A stretch of 64,000 nucleotides of DNA from Liolophura sinensis (lineage: Eukaryota; Mollusca; Polyplacophora; Chitonida; Chitonidae). The stretch's first letter is position 1; each line of letters opens with the position of its first letter. Shown in pieces: positions 12,869 to 26,998 of the stretch. The notes under the pieces are model-generated. The model did no database searches. It had not been told where the DNA came from and worked only from the letters and a program-made list of their open reading frames with translations. The translations under genes and the position numbers were made by a program. Where the stretch lies: positions 31,291,608 to 31,355,607 of the forward strand of contig NC_088300.1 in assembly GCF_032854445.1 (NCBI RefSeq). The letters run 5' to 3'.

Positions 12869-15800
12869 TCATCTTCCTGCAGATTTGGCCTCGTCATCAG
12901 AGCTGGATGAACTGGATTCACTACTCTTGGGTGAAGAATCTTTCTGCTGGACAAATGCCAACTGTTAACAAAGGGAAATTCTAAATTACAAGCAAGAAAC
13001 AAGGATTCCATGATTATGTCTTGATGTCCATTCCACAGCATTATAGTCATAGTGTAGCAAAACAAAAGAATCCAATGAGATTATCAAATTAAGTTTTGCT
13101 GTGTTTCACCTAAAGTTGTGCATTATTGATGGGACACATTTTGCTTAATTCTAACTGATTCACCTACATTATGAGGCCACTTAAGCAAATTTTTGAATTT
13201 TGATTTCTATTCAGAAAGACTTAAAAAGTGTTGCATCAAAAGTATTATTTTAAGGTCTTGCTTTTTTTTTTGAATTTTGATTTCTATTCAGAAAGACTTA
13301 AAAAGTGTTGCATCCAAAGTATTATTTTAAGGTCATGCTTCCGAAAGATACCATACATAAGGTGAAATAAGATAATGCCTAAATGTATAACGAAATAAGG
13401 TCATGCTTAAATGTATAATGAAATAAGGTAATGCTTAAATGTATAATGAAATAAGATAATGCCTAAATGTATAATGTAATAAGGTAATGCCTAAATGTAT
13501 AATGTAATAAGGTAATGCTTAAATGTATAATGAAATAAGGTAATGCTTAAATGTATAATGAAATAAGGTAATGTCTAAATGTATAATGAAAATACATGTA
13601 GCCGAGATGTAGAGTGTTTATCAGCTTATTGCTTAACACCAGTGTCAAAGCTTGACATGAACCACTGTTGTAAGCACTCATTTAAATAAAGTATGGATTT
13701 CTGAGAAAAGAGTAAGTGCACCAACAAGGGACTGTATTGATGAATCAGTAATCAATATCTTCACATGTAACATTGTATTACAGTTTGTGTTTTTTTTTAT
13801 GGGGGGGAAGCGGGGGGGACTCTGAATGGTTTGTTTCTTCAAAACAATATACAGACCTAATACCCTATTGCCAACTCACCCTATTTTCAGCTAAAGAGCA
13901 TGGGGGGTAATGACAACATCACCCCCAAGTCCAAGCCAGAATGACCATCGTTCTCTTGTAATACATGATATACCAGGTTGGACCAGAAATTACCATTCCA
14001 AATATGCAGGATTGAACAATACTACACAGTTGTGGCCTGAATGACCTCAGTCAGAAAAGGTTCCCTATCATTATATGTGGATAAGTAGTAATTTTCATGG
14101 ATAAGTGGTAGTCAAAATTTTGCATATACGAAATTTTCAGGTATGGTTAACATCAAGTTTAGCCCTATCTGAGTTTTATGAGCCCAACGAATGCTCAAGA
14201 CAGGAGAACTGTCTCGACTGTCCGAATACTGACCTGACTTGGGATTGGTTTGTTCTGAGACTGGAAGACTTCAATCAACTTGTTCCGGTTCTTCACATTT
14301 AGGATGTCGGTTGTGAGTTTCTCTTCCGCTAGCTTCTCTATCACTTTCAGAATACCATCAGCATTATCATTATAACCTGAAAATGCAATTCATACAGGTG
14401 ATGTACCTGGCATGCCTTGTACCAATTATGAGCTAACCCACTCACCATTCTCCTAGCTGTAGCAGTCTACTAGCCTTTGTCTGCCGAAGGTTTTAGGTAG
14501 CTGTGGATACTGTGACCAGTCAATCAAAACTTTCCAATCGGCAATCGACATAAAAAAAAAAGAACCACTACCATACTACAAACACACTACAAGAAGGCTA
14601 GTAGCACACTGCTGGTACACCCCACAAATACTTTTATCCAGGTTCATCGTAATGTATATTTTCAATTCATGGGTCTGTAAGCTAAAGAGGCTATATCAAA
14701 AATTTTCAGTAAAATATCATTTGCGCATCATATCAAAATTTCTTCATCAATGAGGAACAGCTCAATTTAATGTCTTTCAGAAAATATCCCACTTGTACCT
14801 GTACTATTTATAGTGTTAAAATAATTCTAAAATTTGAACAGTTATAAAGCATCATACATTATAAAATCTGACAAACATTACTGCACAGGCTTACTGGGTT
14901 ATTCTAAAACAGTCAAAAATTATTTGGAATTGCGCTGATTGATCTCTAGTACATGTATTTAAGAAGAGAAATTTCTGGAACAACCAGTTTGAACTGGTAA
15001 AAAGTGGCAGTGGGGAAATCAATTCCACCCGAACATTTGTTTTAATTTAATTCACATAGCCTAATTCTACGCTAAACCTTTTCAATCACCTCTCCAACAA
15101 AAACTTCGAAACATTCTGAGAGAGTGTGAAGTGTACAGAAATAATATACACAGTTTCATAAAGCTTGTATCTTTCATGACACAAGCAAATCATTTTAGTG
15201 TCATATTCATAATAATTGTATGTATAAATTCCACTGGAAAAAGTGCACTAATGGTTGATGATTAACACAATGTGGTAAGATATATCTGCACAGAAAAATA
15301 TATGTTTGATGATTTGGCTGGCATACAAACTTACTGTGTAACATAAGCAGATTCCTATATACAATTTTCAGGGCTCCCTCGTTCCCTTTGACAATATCTG
15401 CCACCTGAAGCAATTTCTCCTCCTAAGGAACAAGAATCAATAGATTTATTTATTTGATAGGTGTTCTACGCCGTACTCAAGAATATTTCACTCATACGAC
15501 AGCGGACCCGGGGGAAACCCACAACCATCCGCAGGTTGCTGCCAGACCTTTCCACATACGACCGAAAAGGAAGCCAACATGAGCTGGACTTAAACTCACA
15601 GTGATCGCATTGGTGAGAGGCTCCTGGGTCATTAAGCTGCGCGAGCGCACTAACCAACGGAGGCCCCGGAATCAATCGAAGACACATGGATGAAAGCCAT
15701 GCATGGACAAAGTCACATACAAATCATGTACAAAATTACTGTACAGCTACAATCAACTTAAATGTTCATAAAGTCAGTCAACTGGGTTGGGAACAAATGC

Positions 15801-18800
15801 TCAAAACAGGAAAGAGCCAACTCTAGCTATCATTCAGACGATTAAACATTACGGCAATAGGATTGGCAAAAGATGAGGGTTGATACATATACATTCTATG
15901 CATAGGGTGATTATTTGAAAACTTGATTTTGACTTTGTTACTGGAAACAAGAAAGCCCTGTTTTCAACAAGCAGCAACCAATATATGATGTTTAAAATAA
16001 TAAACAATATCTTTGAGCTGTCTTTTCCTTTATGTATGGTCTATGAAAACAGTTGCCTACTGCATTACCAAATTATCTCAAAAATCAATATATACATACA
16101 TCTTTGGTTCTCATGGCATGGCTGCACACATTAGCGACCCGTAACGTTTCCAACATCTCCGGATGTTTCTGTCATGACAAGAACATTGATACTGGTTGGC
16201 TGAAGTAAGAGTTTCATTTAAACAAGCAACCTCAAGGGTCAGTGTCTCTTAAGCTACATGTACATTAACAATAACTGGATCTCTTGAGTTATACAACATC
16301 ATGCTCTCTACATGTGCTAAATTACACCTAATAAAATAGATAGGTACAGATGTCATTTTAGAAAGTGGATTAAGTAACAGTATTATCATTAATAGGGATT
16401 ACACTTTCTGAATACAGCACAGATTCTAGTACTGAAATTTGGTTGGGACACTGCGGGTTTCGAACCAGCGACCTCAGAGTCAGGCACCAAATTGCCAGCA
16501 ATATATGTCAACCATCTAGATCATTTGTGATCATCAGAGGGGTAATGCATGTTCGCTGTAAAGTCTACTGGTCAACTAAATGTACCTTCTATTTTTGTGG
16601 AAGGCCTGTTCTGTGCTATATTCAGAAAGTGTAATCCCTAGTAACGATAATACTGTTCAAAAACAAAGTAGCTCCCGAGGAATCTGAAAAGCTGACGAAA
16701 GTATTGTGGGTCCCATTTCGTCACCTTGTCAGTGATAACAATTCTGATTGCTGAGAAAATGCTGATTAGATACTCAATATTATTCCACTTTCTAAGAATA
16801 GTCAGATCCTTTCACAAACCTTTAAGATGGCCTCAGCTTTACTGGTATCATCCTGACAGAAGTATTGGCTCCACAGTAGATTGGTCAGTTTGAATGACTT
16901 CTGCTCTGCTGTTAGCTCAGCTAGCTTTTCAACTGTAACAAGAGATACATGGTGAAATCTGCATGAATGCATATACAGTAGTGAATGATAGTAAAAATGT
17001 TTCAGCCTTTAGTATGTTTGAATTAAATGTACTCAGGTGCAGTTTTGATCATAATGAAGTTTTGATCAACACAATGAGAGTGGAAGACATTCTGAGAGTG
17101 ACAGACAGACATATAGAGTGACAGGCATACTGACAGTGACAGACAGAAGTGTAGCATTGCACACGTACATGTAGTGTGACAGAAATAAGTGTAGTGTGAC
17201 AAACATACTGACAGTCACAGACAGACATGTAGCATTGCACACATACATGTAGTGTGACAGAAATAAGTATAGTGTGGCAGGCACACTGAGAGTGACAGGC
17301 ATACATGTATTGATAGTTACAGATGTACCATGATAGACATCGCAACAGGGACAGATTGAGACTGACCGGCCCCACTAGCACAGCTCGTAAAAGCGTCCGC
17401 TTCGGGAGCGGTAGATCCAGGGTCAATCCTGGGTCAGGTCACACCTAAGACCTTAAAAGAGGAAGTTGTAGCTTCCTTGTGGGCGTTCAGCATTAAGGGG
17501 ATAGTGCAACGACTGGTTGACCCATATCAGTATTATGGCTCAAGCGGGGAGCCTTCGGTAAGTCGTCACAGTGAAGCAGCACAAGATAAAAAGAGCGGTG
17601 GAAATCCGTCCTACAACAAGGCGGCACATTACATGCACTCTAAGGACTCCATCATCATCATCATGACTGAAATATTATTAAGTACAACGCTCAACCCCAA
17701 GCACTCACTCGCTCATACTGAGACTGACAGACTTTCAGAGACTGATAGACTTTCCTGAAATGACAGACATACACGTACTGAGAGTGACAGAAGTAGAAAA
17801 GCAGACATACCAAGAGTGACAGACATACCTCTTTCCATCAGTTGTGGGTAGTTCTCAGTCAGGTTTTGTATGCCAACCCAGGAGAAGTACATATCCACCT
17901 CGGACGGATTAGATTCTAAGTAGGACAAGATCTCCTCCCCACGGTTACTGAAAACATCAAAAACAATATAAATACCAATATTAACCAACTGATAAGCTGA
18001 GTCAAATAGGAGGTTACCTCCATTGCACCTTCTCATATACATGTTAATACATCATCACACTTCTTAACAGCCTGTTATAAAATCTGTCATGAAAAGTCAC
18101 ATCCCTACCTTATAGTAAACCTTGTAATTAATGTATAAGAATCTTTATTTACTTATTTATTTATTTCATTGGTGTTTTACGCCGTACTCAAGAATATTTC
18201 ACTCATATGACGGTCGCCAGCATTATGCTGGGAGGAGACCGGGCAGAGCCCGAGGGAAACAAACGACCATCTGCAGGTTGCTGCCAGACCTCCTAGGAAT
18301 CTTTAGGACTAGGAACTATCACTCCTGTAACATATAGGGGCAAAAACTCACCTGTCAACATAAGTATGGAGTAGTCTCCTTTGTATACCTCGAATCACTT
18401 CTTCAGGGTAACTGTGAGTTTTCAGTTCTTCCAAAGTCTCTATTTCACCAGCTTTAGACAATTCCAGGATAAGCTTTCCGATATCTACAATAACACATAA
18501 AGTTTTACTTACTGACAAACATACGGATGTGGTGCCTGTTGAAGAAATCTGCCTCATGGTGTAATTGCCAATGCCTCTACTCCACATAGTATTCACTTCA
18601 CATCTAAAGGAAGCAAAATCTTTGCCTACACTGCATCCGTAATTTTTCGACAATCAACAATGTACTTCCTTGGATTTTCTCATGAAAGCTTGTAAAAATC
18701 AACAGACTGACATACTGTACGTACAGAAATTCCTTCCATTATAATCAAATGTACCCTTCTGAATTGGTAAATTATGCTGTCATAAACAGTTAAAGCCTTG

Positions 18801-20734
18801 TTCTACGTGGAACATGAATTCACCATGAATTGCTACAACCCTTTTAAGTCCTCAACATTTTCGCACATGAAAGAGCAATGTTCAGCGCGAGTCATGCACC
18901 TTTTACATATGATTTTGCCACGAAAACCACATTAATTGGGTTGTCCAATTCCAGGGCCTCACAAAAAGCCATATCTTCATCAGCTCACATAAAACAATTC
19001 AGAATATGCTTGAATTAATATCTTAATACAAACATACAGGGCGCCTGAGGACTTATCTAGATTCTACTGTACTTGTACCATTATGACAATGAAAACAATG
19101 CAGTGGGGCACCTGCTCAGTACTCACAGCCAGTAACAGGAACAGGACATTTATGAACTTTGTGCCAGTGTACAGCAGCTGCACAGTACTTTGTGCTATTG
19201 TACACCAGCTGCACAGTACTTTGTGCCAGTGTACAGCAGCTGCACAGTACTTTGTGCTAGTGTACAACAGCTGCACAGTACTTTGTGCTAGTGTACAGCA
19301 GCTGCACAGTACTTTGTGCCAGTGTACAGTAGCTGCACAGTACTTTGTGCTATTGTACACCAGCTGTACAGTACTTTGTGCTAGTGTACACCAGCTGCAC
19401 AGTACTTTGTGCCAGTGTACACCAGCTGCACAGTACTTTGTGCTAGTGTACAACAGCTGCACAGTACTTTGTGCTAGTGTACAGCAGCTGCACAGTACTT
19501 TGTGCCAGTGGACACCAGCTACACAGTACAGTGTGTCAGTGTACACCAGCTGCACAGTACTTTGTGGCAGTGGACAGCAGATGCACAGTACTTTGTGTCA
19601 GTGTACACCAACTGCACAGTACTTTGTGCCAGTGTACACCAGCTGCACAGTACTTTGTGCCAGTGGACATCTGCTGCACAGTACTTTGTGCCAGTGGACG
19701 CCAGCTGCACAGTACTTTGTCCCAGTGTACATCTGCTGCACAGTACTTTGTGCCAGTGTACATCAGCTACACAGTACAGCGTGCCAGTGTACAGTATCTG
19801 CACAGTACTTCGTGCTAGTGTACAACAGCTGCACAGTACTTTGTGGCAATTGTACAGCAGCTGCTTTAATTTTATACAGTCATTAGCCCATTGCTGTATA
19901 GCTGTCGCAGTGCTGTATGGGTTGTTGCATATACTGTATTATTGCACTGTACTGTATTACTATTGCACAGTACTGTTTGGTTGTCACACAGTACTGTGTG
20001 ACTGCTGTACAGTACCACAATCTTTAAAGCTGTATGGTATTGTGAAAGGACATTTCTGCTTAGTTCTGTAAATTGTCTACATATAAACAGTACTGTGTTG
20101 TGCAAGTTTTGCTGTGTCGTCGGCTTTGATCGCTTTTTTTTGTCTCACTTTGTTTTTCAATATTTTGCTTTCCTGATACAACAACTGCTTCTGCTCACAT
20201 CTGTTTTGGAAAATCCTTACCCCGGAAATGTTTTTTATCCACCAGAGCAGAAATTAAGGTGGGTATGAATTTCTTTGCTTGTTTCTTATCATCAGATTGG
20301 TCCAAACTGGAAAACAAAGGGTAAAATGAAAGGTATTTAATAGTTAACAACTCCTAACTGCATGCGTCATCCCAACGATAGATATGCTAGCCATTTTTTA
20401 ATGATGCATGTGTGCAAACAATGATACACAGTCCTGTCCCATTCTTCATTAAACACACACTTTGGTCAGTTCACATTACATGAGTGTTATTTATTTATTG
20501 ACACAAACAGGGACATGAGCGTCATCGCCCATGTATTGTCACCAAGGCCCCACCAGCAGTGAGAGTGGAGAAATCAACAAATTCCCTGACCAAGGCTGGA
20601 AATAAATGTTACAGTGACATGGAAAATTTATTATTTAACCCTTCCAATATTAAAATTTAAACACATACACACACGTGTGCTTGTGTGTGTGTGTGTGCGT
20701 GTATATATATAAATATATATAAATTACTAATAGG

Positions 20735-20769
<35 letters not shown>

Positions 20770-23700
20770 ATAAATTTTATATTATATATAAAAGTTAATA
20801 TATATATAAATTACTAATAGGATGAGTGCACAAAGTACATTTATGCTGAACTTTATTTATTTGATTGGTATTTTCCAGCATACTAAAGAATATTTCACTT
20901 ATACAACGTTAGAGCCCATGGGGAACCCATGACAATCCACAGGTTGCTGACAGGCCTTGCCACGTATGACTAGAGAGCAAGCCGGCTTTACATCAAATGA
21001 ATAATGTTTGAGCAGTAATTAATACAGAAAAGTTAAAACCAACTAACTCTTTTTTTATGTCAATGACTGCTGTGCATCCTCCATTCTTTATCAGAGCCAA
21101 GGCTTTCTGCTCCACAGTGCTAAAAGGAAACCTTTCCGCCTCATCAAACTCCTGTAACATACAATGCCATAATAATTATTTTATTCAACAATCTGAATTG
21201 CAAAGTATGAAAAAAAACACTTTCGTACCTGTCTCTTTCAAATGTTCACAGAAATTGTAAATATTCTCATCCAGTAATACTTCCCCGTTCAAATATGCAT
21301 ACAAACCGTACACATGTCAGTGCACCACTTTAAACCTTTGTTTAATGGACAGACTGAATCTTTTTTTTTTTTTTTTGAGGGTTTAAAAACAAGGATGGAG
21401 CTGAGAAATCCATTATCTGAGGGAAATGTGGAGCATCCCTGCAATTATTACTGCTGAAGACATATTCACGTGATCAGAAAGCCTGTTAACAGCAGGGAAA
21501 TTATAAAACATATCAAGACTGGTGGGTTTTCAAAGTAAATCATAAACCATTTTTGGATTCTTGTTGGTTTGATTGTAAAACACAAAATGAAAATGGTGTC
21601 GCCTAGCTATGAATATGCACACAGGTGGAGCAATACCCTAATGCTTGAACCTTTTCAACTCCCTCTGCAACCAATTTTTAGTGTCATTTTCATAATATTT
21701 GTATGCATAAATTCCACTGTAAAAAGTATTTTGAAAATGTTGAAGCTTTACAGTACATATTTTACAAAGCTGGTATTCAGTGATTTACTATTGGTGCTTT
21801 ACTTGGAGTACATGGACTTGGTCAAGATGAACTGACAAAGTTAACTCAGTTACTCCGTGATTGATTTAGTGATGGTTGATGATTTCATCATGCCTGGAGC
21901 TCAAGATTGTTTTCTGCCATGGGTTTTTTTTTTGCATGAAGACAACACTTATGCTACCTTTTAAAAAATCTTTTCATTGGGCATAAGACGACCTGATCAG
22001 AAAGTATAGTTTCGCGAATCTCTCTCAGAGGTAGGGATTTTCAAAAATGTAACATGGAGAGAGAAGTGAAAAAAATAATAATAATAAAAACCTGTGTACG
22101 TTTAATTTTCAACCTTACGCTGTGTTGCCACGTACATGCGACGGTTTGGGGTAATTTGTTCGTTAATTCTCCCGAGAATGGGAATTACATAATTGTGCTG
22201 GAGTGTTTACATGCCATTCTTTAATGCACATTTTAACACAGAGCAAATGGAACATGTCCCATCAGATGAAGGCATATTGCTGGGGTGGACTGACAGTTTA
22301 GCAGAATTGATGTTGTCAATGCATGGGGTCAAGGAAACACTATCTTAGATGAATGCGTCAGGTAACGCAAATGCAATCGCATGTCTATGGAAACACAGCA
22401 TTAGCAGAGTTGTATTTTCGTTGTTTCTTTAATCAGCAAATTCCTGACCTCTGTGGTCACCTCTTGTGCTTTCTCTGCACTCATGTGCTGGGGGATGTCA
22501 AAGGGCACAGGCTGTCCATCCCCCTCAAGTGCCTTAGCCAGGTAGCGGAGAGTACGAGCCCTGGGCTGTATACCCTCTTCTTCATAGTCTATCAAAACAT
22601 TCAGGGCTTTAGACCAGTCCTTCTCCAGGGCTGAAATACACATGTATACAAAGGTGTATTTAACTACAAATACAGGTATATTGGGGTTCTGTGATTGATT
22701 GCATATAGATTTTAATTGATTTCTTATTTTTCTCTGCTTAACACCATACTCAACAATTTTTCACATAATGATGGCCGTTAGCTGGATCAAAACAGGAGTG
22801 CCAAGGTAAAACCACCAGCCATGGATAAGTTACTGACAAACTTTCAGACTTATGACATACAGGCTTGGTGGAAGACAAGTGGTCTTCAGTGAATGTAGGC
22901 CTGCATGAATAACCCCACGAGGGAGGTCAACAGCTTACTGTCGTGAAGTTGCCACACACAATGCGAACAGGGAACTGAGTGATCGAGTGTCAGATTTTGT
23001 TTTCTATACTACCCAAATTCTTCAACCTTTACAGTTCAATTTATGCACACTTTTAAGTTGATTTTGAAGAACTACAAAAATTCTTTAAAACTAGATTGGA
23101 CAATTTCAAGGCTTCACAAAAAGTACAATTTTATCAGTCTACTCAGAATACTGCCTTCAGAATATGCTTGAATAAAAACCTTGCAGACATGCCAAAATTT
23201 TGAAAAATTACAGTATATATATACCACTTGCAATACATATTCTTTCAACAACGGCTAAACGTCCCATTGGTTAATTACCATGGTAACGCAGTTTTTGGAA
23301 CAGCATCTCATCTCTGTCAACAGCAAACAGATTCTTAGTGACCGATACCAAATCTTCTAATTCCTTCAGCTGAAACAGAAGGTTACAGAATGACATCATG
23401 TAGTGCAGCTCAAATACATGCTAGACAATTAAAGATCCAATAAAAATGATGACTACACAGAATCATTACACATTCATGAACCTGCACAGAAGGCAGTCAT
23501 TTGAAAATTATCATTTCCATCTACAATATGCTAGCATGCTTTCATTTCTCTGTACAAGGGGCGATGCTGCTTTCTTTTCTCTATGCGAGTTCCTTCCAGG
23601 CCTTCATTTCTCTCTGCATTTTGCTATCAGGGTTTCATTTCTATCTGAATGCTGCTATCATTTCTGATCTATGAGCTGCTATCATGTTTTCACTTCTACG

Positions 23701-26700
23701 AGTTGCTATCATTTCTGTCTGAGCTGTTATTGTACTTTCATTTTTCAGAGCTACTATCATGCTTTCACTTCTACCTCTGAGTTGCTATCATTTCTCTCTG
23801 CGAGTTGCCATCATGTTTTCATTTCTCTTCACAAGTTGCCATCATGTTTTCATTTCACTTTACAAGTTGCCATCATGATTTCATTTCACTTTACAAGTTG
23901 CCATCATGATTTCATTTCACTTTACAAGTTGCCATCATGATTTCACTACTCTCTCAAGCTGCCAATGCCATGCATTCTGCACCTCCTTACCCGTCTTTCG
24001 TGAACAAACTGTCCGCAGGCTAACACCAAAACGTTCATCACAGCTCTCAGGCCAGGTGTCTGTGGGGGAGAGGGTAGACACCTAACAGTTAACACAGTTA
24101 CACAGGTAACAGTACCAATGCAAGATCAGAAGTCTGATTTACATAATGCCTACTTTTAATCGTAACACATCAATCATGACAAACCATTATATAAACGTGA
24201 CTAATCAATATCTTTAACCAACGCAATGAGCTCTGTGTTGATAAACTGTGTACATAATACTTATTTTGAGTCTTTGAGTTGAAAGAATCAAATGCAAAAA
24301 AGTATTACAAAACCATTAATTTATTAATGTAATTATTGTGCAACATAATGAAGACTTTTCCACACCCACACATTCGTGATCATATTCAAGTCTTTGGTTG
24401 ATTTTTTAACACACCTTAAAGGGATTAACTTTAGAAATTACTAGACATAAATTACAGTACACTTACTTCAACAATCTTTCGAGCCTTTTTGATATGGCCA
24501 CATTCAACAAAGGAAATCATCAGCTGATGTAAAACATTCATCTCTCCTCTAAGTGGGGTCAAAAGGTCAACCACTAAAAAAAATCAACATGGGTCAAAGT
24601 AAAACAACATTTTCATCATGCATTTGCCACAACAGTATCCAGTAAGATCCACAAGTGGTACACTGCTACCTCGTTACTGCTACGTCAGTTCAGCATACAG
24701 CTGGTTTGCTCACATCAAAATCAACATGGTTTTTTCATGTGTACACATTAACATCGAAACAATTCCATACTATTATTGTAAAATAACTGACCTTTTTGAA
24801 GGCGCTCCGGGTCTTCCTTCTGAATCAGCATCTTCATGAGTTCATTTGAAGGCACAGTTTTGGTGTACGTGGTGGTGATGAAGTCAAGGGCTTCTATAGC
24901 ACCATCCATATCATCACTGTAACAGAAGCACGGGTAACAGAAGCACACGTTATAGAAGAACAGGTAACAGAAACACAGATAACAGAAGTACATGTAACAG
25001 GAACACAGGTAACAGAAGCACAGGTGACAGAAGTACAGGTAACAGAAGCACAGGTAACAGACATACAGGTAACAGAAGCACAGGTAACAGAAGCACAGGT
25101 AACAAAACTGCCCTCTTCATGTTTACAATATATCAGGGGTCAACATGTTTGATCACTCATTCGTGTTTAAGACCTCCAAATAAAAATGTCAATGTAGCAT
25201 TAAGCCCTGATCATAAATCCATCTATTAAAAATGTTGAACCACAATTGGGTCTGGGTCATCACAAAGACGACTGAATCATTAAAATATTCATAACTACAG
25301 ATGCATAAATGGTTCTTTGTTGTAAATCAAACACCTTTATGCTGTGTTGCAATGTTTCTAAATGCCGACTCAATTATGTACACTGAATACATTTCAGACC
25401 TTTAAATCATACAGGATGATCTTTTAATCAATGTCATGACTCCGAAGAACTCAAAATATCAAACATTTTGACCTCTGTTATCACATCAAAATTACAATTG
25501 ATGACAAAAAGATGGATTAGAGGAAATTCAAAAATATTAGATCACCCTGTTATCTCCGGGGTGCTCAGTGTAAAATGAAGGGTTCGATCTGATTTGATGG
25601 ACTGGTGTGAAGAATTGAACTCAGGAATATCAGAAAACTCTGTGATTGACGCATTCTGCATATTGCCCGGATTCCAGAGGTCGAATATGATGACACTATA
25701 CCGTTTATATCAACCATTTTCTAAAGGACATGAACCACACTGATCATGAAAAGGACTCCTGGTATAAGCAAGCCTAAAAATTAGCAACAGAACAAGGACA
25801 ATGGTATTTTGACAGGAACCAACTACTTGGTGCAGTAAAAAAACTGCCATATAAACAAAATAGTAACTTCTTAATTAAGCGGGATAGCTGGAACGTTTGT
25901 CAGTTATGTCCTCCAACAATTCCAAAATTATTTCCAGGCTTGTATGCCTTGAACATATTTTCCACAAGGAAAAATAAAACCCATAAAATAATATATTAAA
26001 AGTCTTAATAATATGTAATAAGGCTTTTTTTTATTACCAGTTATATGAAATTGCTCCTACTTTTTAATAAAAATGTCCAGGTACGTCCTCAATATAGAGG
26101 CAGTTCCACTCCTGACAAGTCCACCATCGAAAAACAGCTTGAGAAACGACCTGGCCAAGTCTGTTTGCTTTGATTCGCTCAGTGCATTCAGGATGCGAAT
26201 GCAGTCATCTTGTAACATATAGCTCTCACTGAACTTCTGCTCGGCAATAGAGCTGGTGTTTTTTTCGCAATACTCTTGTAAATCAGTCAATGCTTCTGTG
26301 TACAAAACAAACAAAAAAAAAGATGTATTCACATAAAGAATGTAGAAGATACTCTAACAGGGCAAACCTTGCATACAGCTGTATAAATCCCCAGCAACCA
26401 GAGCAAAGACAAATGTTGTTCTGAATAAAGCACATGTAATTTCAATTAACTTATTTGTTTGCTTTTCTCAGTTTCTACTTGGTTAAGATCAAAAATTTAA
26501 ACACACTCAACAAACAATAGAACCCTCTATGACCTTTATTTATTTGATTGATGTTTTATACAATACTCAAAAACACTTCATTTACCACATATAATACAAC
26601 AGGAGCCAACATAATGGTGGGAGAATGAGCCAGATAGCGCCCAGGTGAAACCCATAACCATCTGTCTCAATGAGGCAAAATCTGAGATGGTTGACAAGCT

Positions 26701-26998
26701 GACAGATTTATTGATTGTTGCTTATCGTCATACTCAAGAATTAGACCAATGGCGCCAGGAGTGCATGTGATATCCACTGTCTGCCAGAGTACCTTCTGAT
26801 TTTGGTTGGAGGATAACAAACGCTTTGAACCTTTGACAACCACATGTTGCCCCACTTTAGGCCAAAGAAGAATTCTTCAAACAATGCCAAAATAAAACAG
26901 TGTTAAGTTCACCTTCTGCTCTTAGATCCTTTATCTTCAGTGCAGACACATTTATTAGAGCCCGGATGTAATTTGAGTACTCCGGAAACTGGGTTTTT
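12869..26998 (-). CDS. LRPPRC: LRPPRC exons 21-36: C-terminal helical region
   Basis: Exons: 26998-26913, 26295-26085, 24916-24792, 24571-24477, 24059-23991, 23369-23279, 22630-22449, 21151-21048, 20306-20221, 18484-18352, 17947-17829, 16932-16820, 16168-16100, 15422-15335, 14376-14234, 12961-12869. Phases agree throughout. Exons 23-27 give the best C-terminal matches: [48 protein letters not shown], then [20 protein letters not shown]. Exon 22 uses a weak-looking donor, GGAC|GTACCT, supported by phase. The last exon ends in a Ser-rich and acidic tail (SSSSSSDDE then AKSAGR and TGA), unlike the human C-terminus and probably disordered. Exon 23's acceptor and exon 31's donor lie directly against tandem repeats. 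Confidence 0.88.

Noticed and set aside
19083-19886. 267-codon open frame on the plus strand and 163-codon frame on the minus strand
   Set aside because: Both are produced by a stop-free 31-bp tandem repeat in an LRPPRC intron; no domain, and both strands are equally open.
24917-25110. CRISPR-like or spacer-containing array
   Set aside because: Direct 15-bp tandem units with no spacers, in an animal intron.
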